Positions 6,052-12,502 are shown, counted from the first letter of the stretch. The stretch: DNA of 15,007 bases from Lonsdalea britannica (GCF_946477055.1 NZ_CAMKXG010000058.1:1-15007); one strand, 5' to 3'. Notes: generated by a model not told the origin, from the letters alone. Program-made: numbers and translations.

Positions 6052-6316
6052 AGGTGTTGGTTCAGTTGGTTCAGTTGGTTCACTGGGCTACAGGCCGCGC
6101 CAGCACTGGGTTTTACTGAACCAACATTGACGTTTTTTTGTTGGTTCAGCAGGGGTAAATGTTGGTTCACTCCCAGCAAGAGAAAAGCTCTAAATTTTTG
6201 TGTTGGTTCAAAACGGGCATATGTTGGTTCAGTGTTGGTTCACTTTTTGAAATAAATCCCTTAAAAATCAATAGATATAAATCATTGAACCAACTGAACC
6301 AACTGAACCAACACCT
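6052..6316. repeat. Iteron array, candidate satellite replication origin
   Basis: Twelve exact copies of the 9-mer GTTGGTTCA. Three forward in tandem start at 6056, 6065 and 6074. One reverse is at 6117. Five forward are at 6140, 6161, 6202, 6223 and 6234, with spacings of 21, 41, 21 and 11 bp (near whole helical turns). Three reverse in tandem are at 6286, 6295 and 6304. The outer triplets form a 31-bp perfect inverted repeat (6052-6082 with 6286-6316). An AT-rich block (about 6243-6285) sits beside the right triplet and could be the unwinding site. In P4 the alpha primase-helicase binds its own iterons at ori and crr. Here the array is just downstream of the alpha-type gene, so it is the likely origin. 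Confidence 0.88.
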
Positions 6317-6338
6317 AAACTACGCATGTGAGATAAAA

Positions 6339-9098
6339 TTATTCTTCTGGCTGGTCGCTTTCGTCTGGAATGAAGTTGAGGACGTAAACGCGAATTTGTC
6401 GGCCACCAATGCGAGGTGATTTTCGCTGATAGCCTCTATCACTGGTCGGCGGCGTCAGCATCCCAGCATTTTTAAGCACCTCAGCGAACTGTTTGGGATT
6501 GAACCCGCTAGCTATCTCCTGCTCAAACGTTGAAGGGAAGGTATAGAAAACAATCGGATCGCCGTCATGGCTGCCGCTGGTGCGGTAACCTGCCATATCT
6601 CGGATAGGCAATGACTGCGGGTCATAAGGGAATGGGGCGAACCGGCTCAGACCATTGGCATTAAGAAATGCCTCGCACTGCTCAATGATCTGCTGATGTT
6701 CTTTGTTGCCCGTGCCGAACTCACGCAGCCAGGCATTGTAGCTGTGCTGTATCGCATCACGGCATGTCTGAGCATCCCACCCGGTGACAACCTCACCCAG
6801 CAGCAAAGCAGCCTCTAGAATGGCAAAGCGTGCGGCCACGCGGTGTACCTGCTCGCCATAGTCCGCAGGGATAAGGCTGCGCCAGCGGGATTCACACTCA
6901 CGCACGGTATCAACCGCCTGCTGCTGGTGGACTGCCAGCCACTTGATCCACTCCCGCCCTGCAGCACCATGATGGTGCTGGTAAGCGTCTTTCAGCGCGT
7001 CGGCGTGCTGTTTGCCGTTCTGGTGGTCATGGAAGCGCACCGCCTTACTCAGCGGGATATTCAGCAGGCGCACCAGTTGCCCGGCTTTGATCTTGCGCCC
7101 AGCGGTGGCTATAAAGGTTTCTAAGTCCATTTCCCCGGTACTGATCGCCACGGTGCGCCAGCGCTTTAAATCACGGTTGCCCCCCTCTTTTGCTCCCTGC
7201 AATTTCCCCACGCCGTTAAACAGCGTATAGGCAGACTGTGACACGCTTACCGGGTCAGCCCCTTGTCCGACTTCATCCAGTGGCATCAGCCCGTCATTGT
7301 GTGCTGCGGCTTCGTTTGCCAGTCCCAGTGCCGTGCCGTACCACGTCAAGCGTAGTAAGTCCGGGTTGCCGTATAAGCTGCTCGCCACGTTCGCAGTGGT
7401 GGTTTTACCCGCGCTCGACTGTTCATAGAAATGAATGCCGAACCCATCAGCGCCAGCCAGCCCGATTAACGGTGCTGCCAATGCGGCGGCAATGCCTGTC
7501 ATCATCGAGTAGTTACCGTATGCCAGACGCGCAACACTCTTACGCCAGCGCTCTGAGGTTCCTGCTACGGTGTACCCGGCGGCAGCAGAACTGCGGCCAC
7601 TGAATAAAACGGGTTGTGCAGGTGCGCCGATTATTTCCCCGTCTGGCATGATGTATGCCCCGCACTGCCAGCCAGTAGCATGAGAAACACGCCACAATAC
7701 ACGCGAGCCGCTACGCTGTAGCCAGTCGGCCAAGATCGCCCTCAGGCTACTTTTGGTGGTAACGTTAATCCCGCCCGCTTTCAGAGTGCGCCAGCCCTCA
7801 CGTTCGCCAATGTCAGCTAGGGGGATCGCGGCTGTCGTCAGCGCATTAGCACCGAATGCCTGCCAGCGGATAATCAGGTACTGGTCTTTATCATCCCGGC
7901 CAGTACCTACAACATCCAGCGGTGAGCATAGCCACGCATCGTGGTTGATAACCTCGCCGCTGTCTTTGTCCACCTTAGGCGTGATCCAGTAAACACCATC
8001 GCTACGGCTTTCAATGTGAGGTTTTAGCGGATCTTTCTCTGGCTGGCCGGATTTACCACCCCTGATGGCCTGTAGCTGCGGTTTCACGTTATCCCCCTGC
8101 GGCGGGTATATCGAATCGTTAAAAGCGGCTGTAGCAGCCTCCAGGCCGTTTTTCTGGTGGTAGTCGTTCCAGTCGGCTTTATAGTCTGTTGGAGGCACGG
8201 CAACATAGCCCGCCACGGCAGAAGCGGCCTTCTCTGCCCGTTCCGTGCCGGTATTGGGCTTGTCGTCCAGTCGGTCATTATCAGCGGCAATGATGATCTG
8301 CGCCTCTGGATACTGCTGGCGCATAAACTCCGCCACTGGCAGCAGGTTGCCCGCATCAATGGCGCACACTGTCAGTGCGTCAGGGCGCATCAGGTGAGCG
8401 GATAAAGTCGTTGCCAGCCCTTCGGCAATGATCACCTCCTGCGGCTGTTCCGGTGCGTTAACAGCGTGATATGCCCCGCGCTTTGCTGAACCGGTCAGGA
8501 GTCGTTTATCTCCCTGTGGGGTGATGGTCTGCGCTGCCACCACTGCGCCGGATTCATCTACCAGCGGCAGGAGCAACGAACCATCGGACATAACCGGGTA
8601 ATTAAACCCGGTCAGCCCTTTTGATTGCAGGTAATCAGATTCGCCCTGTGTGACGCTCTGGCGCATTCCGGCATACAGACGGGTAAACGTAGCCCTTCGT
8701 TGCGCTGCGTCATCTGCTGCCTGTTGCTGGCGCTCCTGCTCACGCTGCTGTCGGTCAGCTTCCAGTTGCTCCCTTCTCTGGCTCGCTGCCGCCGGGTCGG
8801 TTTGCGCTGCACGGTGATCAATACCCAGCACGTCAGCCGCAAGCTGTGCCGCCTCCGTGGTGTCGCAGTTGTTCACGTTCTTAATCAGGTCTAAGCCGTC
8901 GCCAGCACCACACTGGTTGCAGATAAAGCTGCCGCGCCCGTTATCATCGAACCGGAAGCGATCCGTACCGCCACATGCAGGGCAGGGGACATGGCGGAGT
9001 GATGAATCAGGCACGTCGATAGACAGGCCAGCCAGCACATAAGGCCAGTTACCGGCGGCGGCGGCGCTCACTTCGCGGATAAGGTCGATATTACGCAT
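6339..9098 (-). CDS. P4 alpha-type primase-helicase
   Basis: 919 aa, the replication protein of the satellite. Residues 39-63 form a zinc ribbon (C39, C42, C60, C63). A Q/E/R-rich charged linker (about 107-135) follows. A TOPRIM primase domain has E226 (IIAEGLA) and D273/D275 (AADND). From about 360 comes a DUF927-type helicase domain with Walker A SSAGKTTT (K565) and Walker B MPLDEVGQG. The last about 150 residues may hold the origin-binding part. It should synthesise primers, unwind DNA and recognise the iterons at 6052-6316. The frame is open 11 codons further upstream, but ATG 9098 has an AGGGGG ribosome site and overlaps the preceding small gene by 8 bp, typical of translational coupling. 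Length compares with 777 aa for P4 alpha. High GC, unlike the cargo genes. Confidence 0.95.
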   Translation of the reverse strand: MRNIDLIREVSAAAAGNWPYVLAGLSIDVPDSSLRHVPCPACGGTDRFRFDDNGRGSFICNQCGAGDGLDLIKNVNNCDTTEAAQLAADVLGIDHRAAQTDPAAASQRREQLEADRQQREQERQQQAADDAAQRRATFTRLYAGMRQSVTQGESDYLQSKGLTGFNYPVMSDGSLLLPLVDESGAVVAAQTITPQGDKRLLTGSAKRGAYHAVNAPEQPQEVIIAEGLATTLSAHLMRPDALTVCAIDAGNLLPVAEFMRQQYPEAQIIIAADNDRLDDKPNTGTERAEKAASAVAGYVAVPPTDYKADWNDYHQKNGLEAATAAFNDSIYPPQGDNVKPQLQAIRGGKSGQPEKDPLKPHIESRSDGVYWITPKVDKDSGEVINHDAWLCSPLDVVGTGRDDKDQYLIIRWQAFGANALTTAAIPLADIGEREGWRTLKAGGINVTTKSSLRAILADWLQRSGSRVLWRVSHATGWQCGAYIMPDGEIIGAPAQPVLFSGRSSAAAGYTVAGTSERWRKSVARLAYGNYSMMTGIAAALAAPLIGLAGADGFGIHFYEQSSAGKTTTANVASSLYGNPDLLRLTWYGTALGLANEAAAHNDGLMPLDEVGQGADPVSVSQSAYTLFNGVGKLQGAKEGGNRDLKRWRTVAISTGEMDLETFIATAGRKIKAGQLVRLLNIPLSKAVRFHDHQNGKQHADALKDAYQHHHGAAGREWIKWLAVHQQQAVDTVRECESRWRSLIPADYGEQVHRVAARFAILEAALLLGEVVTGWDAQTCRDAIQHSYNAWLREFGTGNKEHQQIIEQCEAFLNANGLSRFAPFPYDPQSLPIRDMAGYRTSGSHDGDPIVFYTFPSTFEQEIASGFNPKQFAEVLKNAGMLTPPTSDRGYQRKSPRIGGRQIRVYVLNFIPDESDQPEE

Positions 9099-9261
9099 GA
9101 TTGCCCCCTGCCACGGTCGCGCCCATATCATTAACCATGCTTTGCCATATCTCGCGCCCAGTATCAGTCAGGCCACCAGCATTAATAGCCGTGATGTGAT
9201 TGTAAAGTGCCGCCGCGTACTGGTTCGCCAGCGCATTTAGTCGGAAGTTTTTGGTAATCAT
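9091..9261 (-). CDS. Small hypothetical protein before the primase
   Basis: A 56-aa frame starting MITKNFRLNALANQYAAALY and ending VAGGNHA. GAGGGG lies about 6 nt before ATG 9261. It begins 9 bp after the preceding gene and overlaps the primase start by 8 bp, so it fits tightly in the operon. No known domain; predicted helical. P4 relatives carry comparable small genes in the same place. It is too short for routine gene finding and may be missed. Confidence 0.65.
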   Translation of the reverse strand: MITKNFRLNALANQYAAALYNHITAINAGGLTDTGREIWQSMVNDMGATVAGGNHA

Positions 9262-9270
9262 GTTGCCCCC

Positions 9271-9897
9271 TCAGTGCGCCGCTGGCATTTCAGGCCAGCC
9301 GTTTTCATCCAGATCGGCAATGAAGTGATCGTGTAGCTCTGCCAGCGTTTCACGTCCGAACGGGGTCAGCTCACCGCGCTCCGCATCCAGCATGGCCTGA
9401 TAGAACACAATGGCGTTCTCCGCCCCCTGTTCAGCGCCGTAGCGCTCAATCAGTGCGCCCTCAATGTTGTTCGCCATCGCCAGCCGTTCAGCAAACGGGT
9501 AAACCACAATGCCCGCTGTGCCATTGGAGTAAATCGCTACCTGCGATGATGTGCCGTCTGGTTCAGTGACCGTGGCCGTGCCGTTCTCGTGCTTCATCTC
9601 AGAAACGAACGTCGCAGCAATCAGCCAGCGCCACATAGTGATGTTTTGCTGCGCGGTGAAATCGAACCAGCCACGCGCCCCGCCGTCAGCCACTGCAAAA
9701 TACAGGGCAAAACCTTCATCGGGGATTTCGTCATACCTGCCAATATCGAGATGAGTTACCGCATCTGAATAGGGAACAAGGCAAACATGCTCATACATCC
9801 CGGCATCGTTGCGGATCATTATGTTTACGCCGTACGGTGTGGCTTCGGCGTGGAACATGTCGGGATTATCCGTCTTTAATGTCAGTACGTTGTTCAT
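9271..9897 (-). CDS. Conserved-looking satellite protein of unknown function
   Basis: 208 aa, acidic, with no signal peptide or membrane helix. It starts MNNVLTLKTDNPDMFHAEA. A central part (YFAVADGGARGWFDFTAQQNI) and a helical C-terminal third (GALIERYGAEQGAENAIVF, ETLAELHDHFIADLDENG) are visible. I do not recognise a family. It overlaps the upstream gene by 4 bp (ATGA) and is followed 9 bp later by the 56-aa gene, so it belongs to the replication operon leading to the primase, in the position of the small genes (epsilon, orf106, orf151) between kil and alpha in P4. It could be a regulator or replication accessory; neither is shown by sequence. Confidence 0.75.
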   Translation of the reverse strand: MNNVLTLKTDNPDMFHAEATPYGVNIMIRNDAGMYEHVCLVPYSDAVTHLDIGRYDEIPDEGFALYFAVADGGARGWFDFTAQQNITMWRWLIAATFVSEMKHENGTATVTEPDGTSSQVAIYSNGTAGIVVYPFAERLAMANNIEGALIERYGAEQGAENAIVFYQAMLDAERGELTPFGRETLAELHDHFIADLDENGWPEMPAAH

Positions 9898-10115
9898 GCT
9901 TTCCCCTCCCTGTATTCACGCATTACATGGTCAGCCAGTTTGCTTTCAGCCTCGTTCATTGCTTCGGGTACACCGTGTAACAACGTCAGAATGGAACCAA
10001 TCAGGCGCGGTAAATCGGGATCTGTTTTATTGGTGGTGCTTTCCAGCCACATGGACAAAACAGCCTGCGCTTGTTCAATCTGACAGGTGGCATCAATTAG
10101 TTGTAACTGGCTCAT
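9894..10115 (-). CDS. Small hypothetical protein, replication operon
   Basis: 73 aa, helical, starting MSQLQLIDATCQIEQAQAV and ending REYREGKA. It overlaps both neighbours by 4 bp (ATGA at each junction), a strong sign that it is a real gene translated by coupling. No domain recognised. By position it corresponds to one of the short early genes of P4-type elements. Confidence 0.7.
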   Translation of the reverse strand: MSQLQLIDATCQIEQAQAVLSMWLESTTNKTDPDLPRLIGSILTLLHGVPEAMNEAESKLADHVMREYREGKA

Positions 10116-10375
10116 ACGCTGGCCTCCGCATCAATCCTGGCTATATCGACAATCGTCATGACTTCACTCAACCAGCAATGCACGATAGCGGCCTGTTCAT
10201 CGTCGAGTTGAGTGGCTAAATCGGTCATAACGTGAGCCAACCCATTGCGGGCGCGGGTCATACGTTCTGCTGTACGCTCTGCCAGCGTAAAATCATCCGG
10301 GTAAGCCTGCTCGCGGGATAACATCGCTTCGGCTTCAAGCTCGGACGGATGGCGGCATAAGGCGTTAATGTTCAT
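10112..10375 (-). CDS. Small hypothetical protein, replication operon
   Basis: 87 aa, acidic and helical (SELEAEAMLSREQAYPDDF, AERTAERMTRARNGLAHVM), ending DIARIDAEASV. The start ATG overlaps the stop of the Ash/Icd-type frame by 4 bp, and GGAGGTGG lies just upstream of it. It overlaps the next gene by 4 bp. Function unknown. The paired helices would suit a small dimeric regulator, but nothing diagnostic is seen. Confidence 0.7.
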   Translation of the reverse strand: MNINALCRHPSELEAEAMLSREQAYPDDFTLAERTAERMTRARNGLAHVMTDLATQLDDEQAAIVHCWLSEVMTIVDIARIDAEASV

Positions 10376-11184
10376 GCTGCCACCTCCAGACGGATACAGC
10401 CTGCAAAGAAACAGACGTGATCCCGTGCCAGCGTGCGGCGAGCTTCGCGTTCAGACGCTGCGGCGATATGGTGAATTTTGGCGGTAATTGTCGGCATATC
10501 GCGTCGAACGGCTGCGATTAGCCAGATGACTTGCGGATTTTTGGTAGGGGTAGTAGCCATGATGGCAGCCTCTATACAGTGAATTTTTAATTCACCACCA
10601 AGAGACGCCAATCTCAGACTGGTGGTGAGCTGAACAAGGTTGGCGTAACCGGCCTGTATAGACACCGGCCTTCCTTTCGGAAGCCTCATCCAGCCCACCA
10701 TAATTTGGATGCGCAGGAATTTTGCCGACAAAAAAACACGCTTAGTGCGTGTCGGCACTATACAGGTTACCGGGACGCCAATCCCGACACCAGATTTTGC
10801 TGGTGCGCTATAACCATAAACCGGGTTGGCGATAGTCGGCAAGCCCTTTTTTATGGAGTCCGAAAACTCCCCGCGCGTACTGGTCTCGAAACTCTCCTCG
10901 TCACCACGACGAGAAAATGAGGGGTTGGCATTAGCTGGCATTGTTATGCGAGTTTTCACCCCATGCGACTCAGGTTTTTTCAGGTTCGAAATGTCGTCAT
11001 TTGTCATCATCGCCCGGCGCTGAATGTGAGGTTTTGTGAGGCTCTCACTTGGTTTTGCTAAGCCCCGAACCATAACAATTGATAACAATCTGCCGTTCGC
11101 TGTATTAGGTTTTATTAGGTTCTGAGGGCTAACATTTGCTAACAGGCTAGCCAAGGGAAAGTCTTTATCCTGGACGGCGAGCAT
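10372..11184 (-). CDS. Ash/Icd-like (host cell division inhibitor-like) protein with a long leader frame
   Basis: The recognisable domain is the last 62 residues (ATG 10560, with GAGG 8 nt upstream). It begins MATTPTKNPQVIWLIAAV and continues through REARRTLARDHVCFFAGCIR, typical of the Ash/Icd-like family (PF10554) of P4-type elements, linked in P4 relatives to Kil/Icd-type division inhibition. The same frame stays open upstream for another 208 codons to ATG 11184, which overlaps the bro stop (TAATG) and has GGAGG 7 nt before it; a GTG/ATG further up lies inside bro. The long form would run straight through the immunity hairpins and an intrinsic terminator at 10730-10752. Either the 62-aa product alone is made, or the leader frame is translated and its ribosomes influence the RNA switch. 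The short product is the safer call. Confidence 0.65.
   Translation of the reverse strand: MLAVQDKDFPLASLLANVSPQNLIKPNTANGRLLSIVMVRGLAKPSESLTKPHIQRRAMMTNDDISNLKKPESHGVKTRITMPANANPSFSRRGDEESFETSTRGEFSDSIKKGLPTIANPVYGYSAPAKSGVGIGVPVTCIVPTRTKRVFLSAKFLRIQIMVGWMRLPKGRPVSIQAGYANLVQLTTSLRLASLGGELKIHCIEAAIMATTPTKNPQVIWLIAAVRRDMPTITAKIHHIAAASEREARRTLARDHVCFFAGCIRLEVAA
10579..10628 (-). promoter_or_regulatory. Mutually exclusive hairpins before the Ash/Icd start
   Basis: Arms 10592-10600 and 10620-10628 (TCACCACCA / TGGTGGTGA) form a 9-bp stem enclosing the hairpin GAGA-TTGGCG-TCTC (10602-10615). A second perfect hairpin, GTGAATT-AAA-AATTCAC (10579-10595), shares bases 10592-10595 with it, so not all pairs can form at once. 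Both lie just upstream of the ribosome site for ATG 10560. This layout suits a translation or transcription switch governed by a trans RNA that binds the TTGGCG loop. Confidence 0.6.
10730..10752 (-). terminator. Intrinsic terminator in the immunity region
   Basis: On the minus strand ACACGC-ACTAA-GCGTGT is followed by seven T. Flanking GTCGG and CCGAC could extend it. It lies within the Ash/Icd leader frame, immediately after the candidate CI-like RNA. In P4, transcription from the early promoter stops at such a terminator in the immune state. Confidence 0.85.
10730..10831 (-). ncRNA. Candidate CI-like antisense immunity RNA of P4 type
   Basis: The minus strand reads CGCCAA (part of ATCGCCAACCCGG, 10824-10832), hairpin CACCAG-CAAAAT-CTGGTG, hairpin CGGGA-TTGGCG-TCCCG (10771-10786), then the terminator. 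GGTTA/TAACC (10765-10769, 10811-10815) could close the set into a compact RNA of about 85 nt; P4 CI is about 70 nt. The exposed loop TTGGCG is complementary to CGCCAA both upstream (10826-10831) and downstream (10641-10646), like P4 seqB pairing with seqA and seqC. Ends are approximate. No sequence identity to P4 CI is claimed; the call rests on architecture and gene order. Confidence 0.6.
10855..10913 (-). promoter_or_regulatory. Two hairpins at the head of the immunity region
   Basis: CTCGTC-GTGGT-GACGAG (about 10897-10913) and GGAGT-TTTCGG-ACTCC (10855-10870) are perfect stems in the minus-strand transcript, placed between the direct-repeat array and the CI-like RNA. They may isolate or present the downstream RNA. 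No function is known. Confidence 0.45.
10925..11144. repeat. Alternating array of 10-bp-period direct repeat pairs
   Basis: Seven pairs of 7-9-bp direct repeats, each with an exact 10-bp period, start on the plus strand at 10926/10936 (TGGCATT), 10971/10981 (CAGGTT), 10992/11002 (TGTCRTCAT), 11025/11035 (TGTGAGG), 11072/11082 (ATAACAAT), 11103/11113 (TATTAGGTT) and 11128/11138 (GCTAACA). They alternate between two types. On the minus strand one type is TGNNADC-NAW-TGNNADC, the other GARCCTNANAAAACCTNA. The variable bases are the same, or nearly so, in both halves of each pair. The array lies between bro and the CI-like RNA, inside the Ash/Icd leader frame. Function unknown. Confidence 0.8.
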
Positions 11185-11771
11185 TAGTGAACCTCCGGTA
11201 ATTGAGGTTGATACTTGCGCCATAACTCAGCTTCTTCGGCGATTAGGTGGGATTTCTCACCTTTGCAGGCTTGCAGGTCTTTACCGCGCTTACTGGCCTT
11301 CTTGATATATGCTGCTTGCCGTTTACTGTGGTCGTTCAGGAAAGCGAACGGCACACCGTAGGCGCCGGTTTTACGAATAGACGGGATAACCTCACGGAAT
11401 ACCCAGTTAGTGAACCGGTGTGCGAATGTGCCGGGTGTGGTCGCTTTGCGGCTGCGGGCGATCAGTTTGTAGAAACCAGACTCGCATACTGTACGCATAA
11501 CCTGGCTGCCGCCGGGGGTAGGTGTTAAACACTCCCCCTTCTCATCTCCGTCTAATCGACGTAATGCGACTTTGTGATCGGAAATTTCCAGCGCCTCACA
11601 AATATCTTTGGCAATAAACCAAGGCTCGCCGCAGAGACTGACGATTCGCACCGACTTACCCTCGAATTTAATCACCGAAATATTATCCTTATCAGCGGTG
11701 AAAATAGCAGCCATGCCGGTGGTGGGCTGTGGGGCGGCCTCAGAAATTAATCTGCTTTTTTCAGTTTTCAT
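11184..11771 (-). CDS. BRO-type antirepressor protein
   Basis: 195 aa. Residues about 40-135 match the Bro-N domain: VRIVSLCGEPWFIAKDICEAL, then RRLDGDEKGECLTPTPGG, an ESGFYKLIARSR helix, and FAHRFTNWVFREVIPSIRKTGAYG. Such proteins bind DNA and act in phages as antirepressors or regulators. The C-terminal 60 residues are basic and helical (KRQAAYIKKASKRGKDLQACKG). GGAG lies 8 nt before ATG 11771, and the gene follows the 139-aa gene by 13 bp. Its stop overlaps an ATG of the Ash/Icd leader frame. Standing between alpA and the immunity region, it may help switch the satellite out of its quiet state; that role is inferred. Confidence 0.9.
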   Translation of the reverse strand: MKTEKSRLISEAAPQPTTGMAAIFTADKDNISVIKFEGKSVRIVSLCGEPWFIAKDICEALEISDHKVALRRLDGDEKGECLTPTPGGSQVMRTVCESGFYKLIARSRKATTPGTFAHRFTNWVFREVIPSIRKTGAYGVPFAFLNDHSKRQAAYIKKASKRGKDLQACKGEKSHLIAEEAELWRKYQPQLPEVH

Positions 11772-11784
11772 TTGTCAGGCTCCG

Positions 11785-12204
11785 TTAAGCAGCGTTGAAC
11801 GCATCCGGGTAGAGGGAAAGAATGTCGTTAATCTCATACTGAGACAGGCCGACATAACCACCAGCAGCGGCATTGTTATTGACCAGTTGAATCACTCGCA
11901 TCACATCAGCGCGGCAGGTGATCCGGTAACGGAAGTGGCTACCGATGCCATCACCGTTAGGCTCGTCGATGCGCTCCAGCTGAATATCAAGCCTTCTTTC
12001 CAGCTCTGTCGCGTAATTACGGGCGCTGGACAAGCGGCAGTAGCGTAGGATTTCATTCTCAGTGAAGCCATTAACGCCGGTACGCATCATGTAGACGCGA
12101 GCGCGGTGTTTCTTTGGGATTGGCTTAATGACTGCGGCAGACGTAATATCAGAGGCGTCAGCTCCCTGATTAGCCGTCTGTAATGGGCGGTTTTTCTTTT
12201 CCAT
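11785..12204 (-). CDS. Hypothetical protein with a possible winged-helix core
   Basis: 139 aa from ATG 12204, which overlaps the alpA stop as TGATG and has GAGGTGG upstream. A GTG one codon earlier is possible. The N-terminal 35 residues are polar and look disordered. The core GFTENEILRYCRLSSARNYATELERRLDI followed by a strand pair (QLERIDEP, HFRYRITCRADVMRVIQLV) resembles a helix-turn-helix plus wing as found in small phage regulators. I cannot assign a family. Tight coupling to alpA suggests a regulatory partner. Confidence 0.75.
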   Translation of the reverse strand: MEKKNRPLQTANQGADASDITSAAVIKPIPKKHRARVYMMRTGVNGFTENEILRYCRLSSARNYATELERRLDIQLERIDEPNGDGIGSHFRYRITCRADVMRVIQLVNNNAAAGGYVGLSQYEINDILSLYPDAFNAA

Positions 12205-12215
12205 CACGCCACCTC
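12199..12215. repeat. 17-bp direct repeat, copy 1
   Basis: TTCCATCACGCCACCTC here and TTCCATTACGCCACCTC at 13424-13440 differ at one base. Each covers a start codon and its GAGGTGG ribosome site (the 139-aa gene here, the 308-aa gene there). The two copies bracket the 308-aa gene plus alpA, which may reflect how the cargo gene entered the element. Confidence 0.65.
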
Positions 12216-12401
12216 GCCGCGAGATTCAGCGATGCGCTGATTAATCCAGTCATCAACTTCACTTTCGACGAAAGCGATAGCTCGTGAACCAATTTTTACT
12301 GATTGAGGAAACCGGCTTTCTTTTAGCAAGCGATAGATCCACGCCTTGCTGTAGCCAGTACGGCGCTGAACCTCTGGCAGACGAATGAGTATATTAGACA
12401 T
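12204..12401 (-). CDS. alpA: AlpA-family regulator / excisionase
   Basis: 65 aa, the normal size for the family. The helix-turn-helix is seen in RLPEVQRRTGYSKAWIYRLL, followed by the wing FPQSVKIGSRAIAFVESEVDDWI, all hallmarks of AlpA/Vis proteins (PF05930). In P4 the homologue Vis is a transcription regulator and excisionase acting with Int at att. ATG 12401 has AGGAG 8 nt upstream. That ribosome site lies in the 3' arm of a perfect 11-bp hairpin (12408-12440), so translation is probably controlled. It heads the operon alpA, 139-aa gene, bro. The heptamer GTAGACG occurs in its leader and beside the integrase gene. Confidence 0.95.
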   Translation of the reverse strand: MSNILIRLPEVQRRTGYSKAWIYRLLKESRFPQSVKIGSRAIAFVESEVDDWINQRIAESRGEVA

Positions 12402-12407
12402 TTGAAA

Positions 12408-12440
12408 TGCTCCTGTAGTTGATTGGCGTCTACAGGAGCA
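12408..12440 (-). promoter_or_regulatory. Perfect hairpin masking the alpA ribosome site
   Basis: Arms 12430-12440 and 12408-12418 (TGCTCCTGTAG / CTACAGGAGCA on the minus strand) pair over 11 bp with an 11-nt loop. The 3' arm contains the AGGAG used by alpA. As DNA it could also be an operator; as RNA it would block ribosome entry until opened. The 5' arm plus loop contain GTAGACG, the heptamer also found near the integrase. Confidence 0.8.
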
Positions 12441-12469
12441 ATCATCGCTCGGGAGAGTTTTTTAGTTGT

Positions 12470-12501
12470 GGAGATTTTGAAATCTCCGTGGAGTTTTCAA
12501 A
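12470..12501. promoter_or_regulatory. Overlapping dyads upstream of alpA
   Basis: GGAGATTT-TG-AAATCTCC (12470-12487) is a perfect 8-bp dyad. Its right half also pairs, with one mismatch, as part of TTTGAAATCTCC / GGAGTTTTCAAA. The result is three related half-sites (GGAGATTT, its complement and GGAGTTTT). There is no U-run, so it is not a clear terminator for the 308-aa gene. It is more likely an operator for the alpA promoter. Confidence 0.5.
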
Positions 12502-12502
12502 C

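Noticed and set aside
6056..6312. A CRISPR-like array
   Set aside because: The repeats are 9 bp, in both orientations and partly back to back, with no uniform spacers and no cas genes; they are iterons.
7238..7603. A plus-strand frame of 121 codons, and several others within 6800-9050
   Set aside because: They are antisense to the primase-helicase, whose zinc, TOPRIM and Walker motifs are intact; the plus-strand products are compositionally biased and motif-free.
9809..10219. A plus-strand 136-codon frame
   Set aside because: It lies opposite three tightly coupled minus-strand genes with ATGA overlaps and ribosome sites; it has no support of its own.
12470..12487. A terminator for the 308-aa gene
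   Set aside because: The stem is perfect but no U-run follows on the minus strand; it fits an operator dyad upstream of alpA better.
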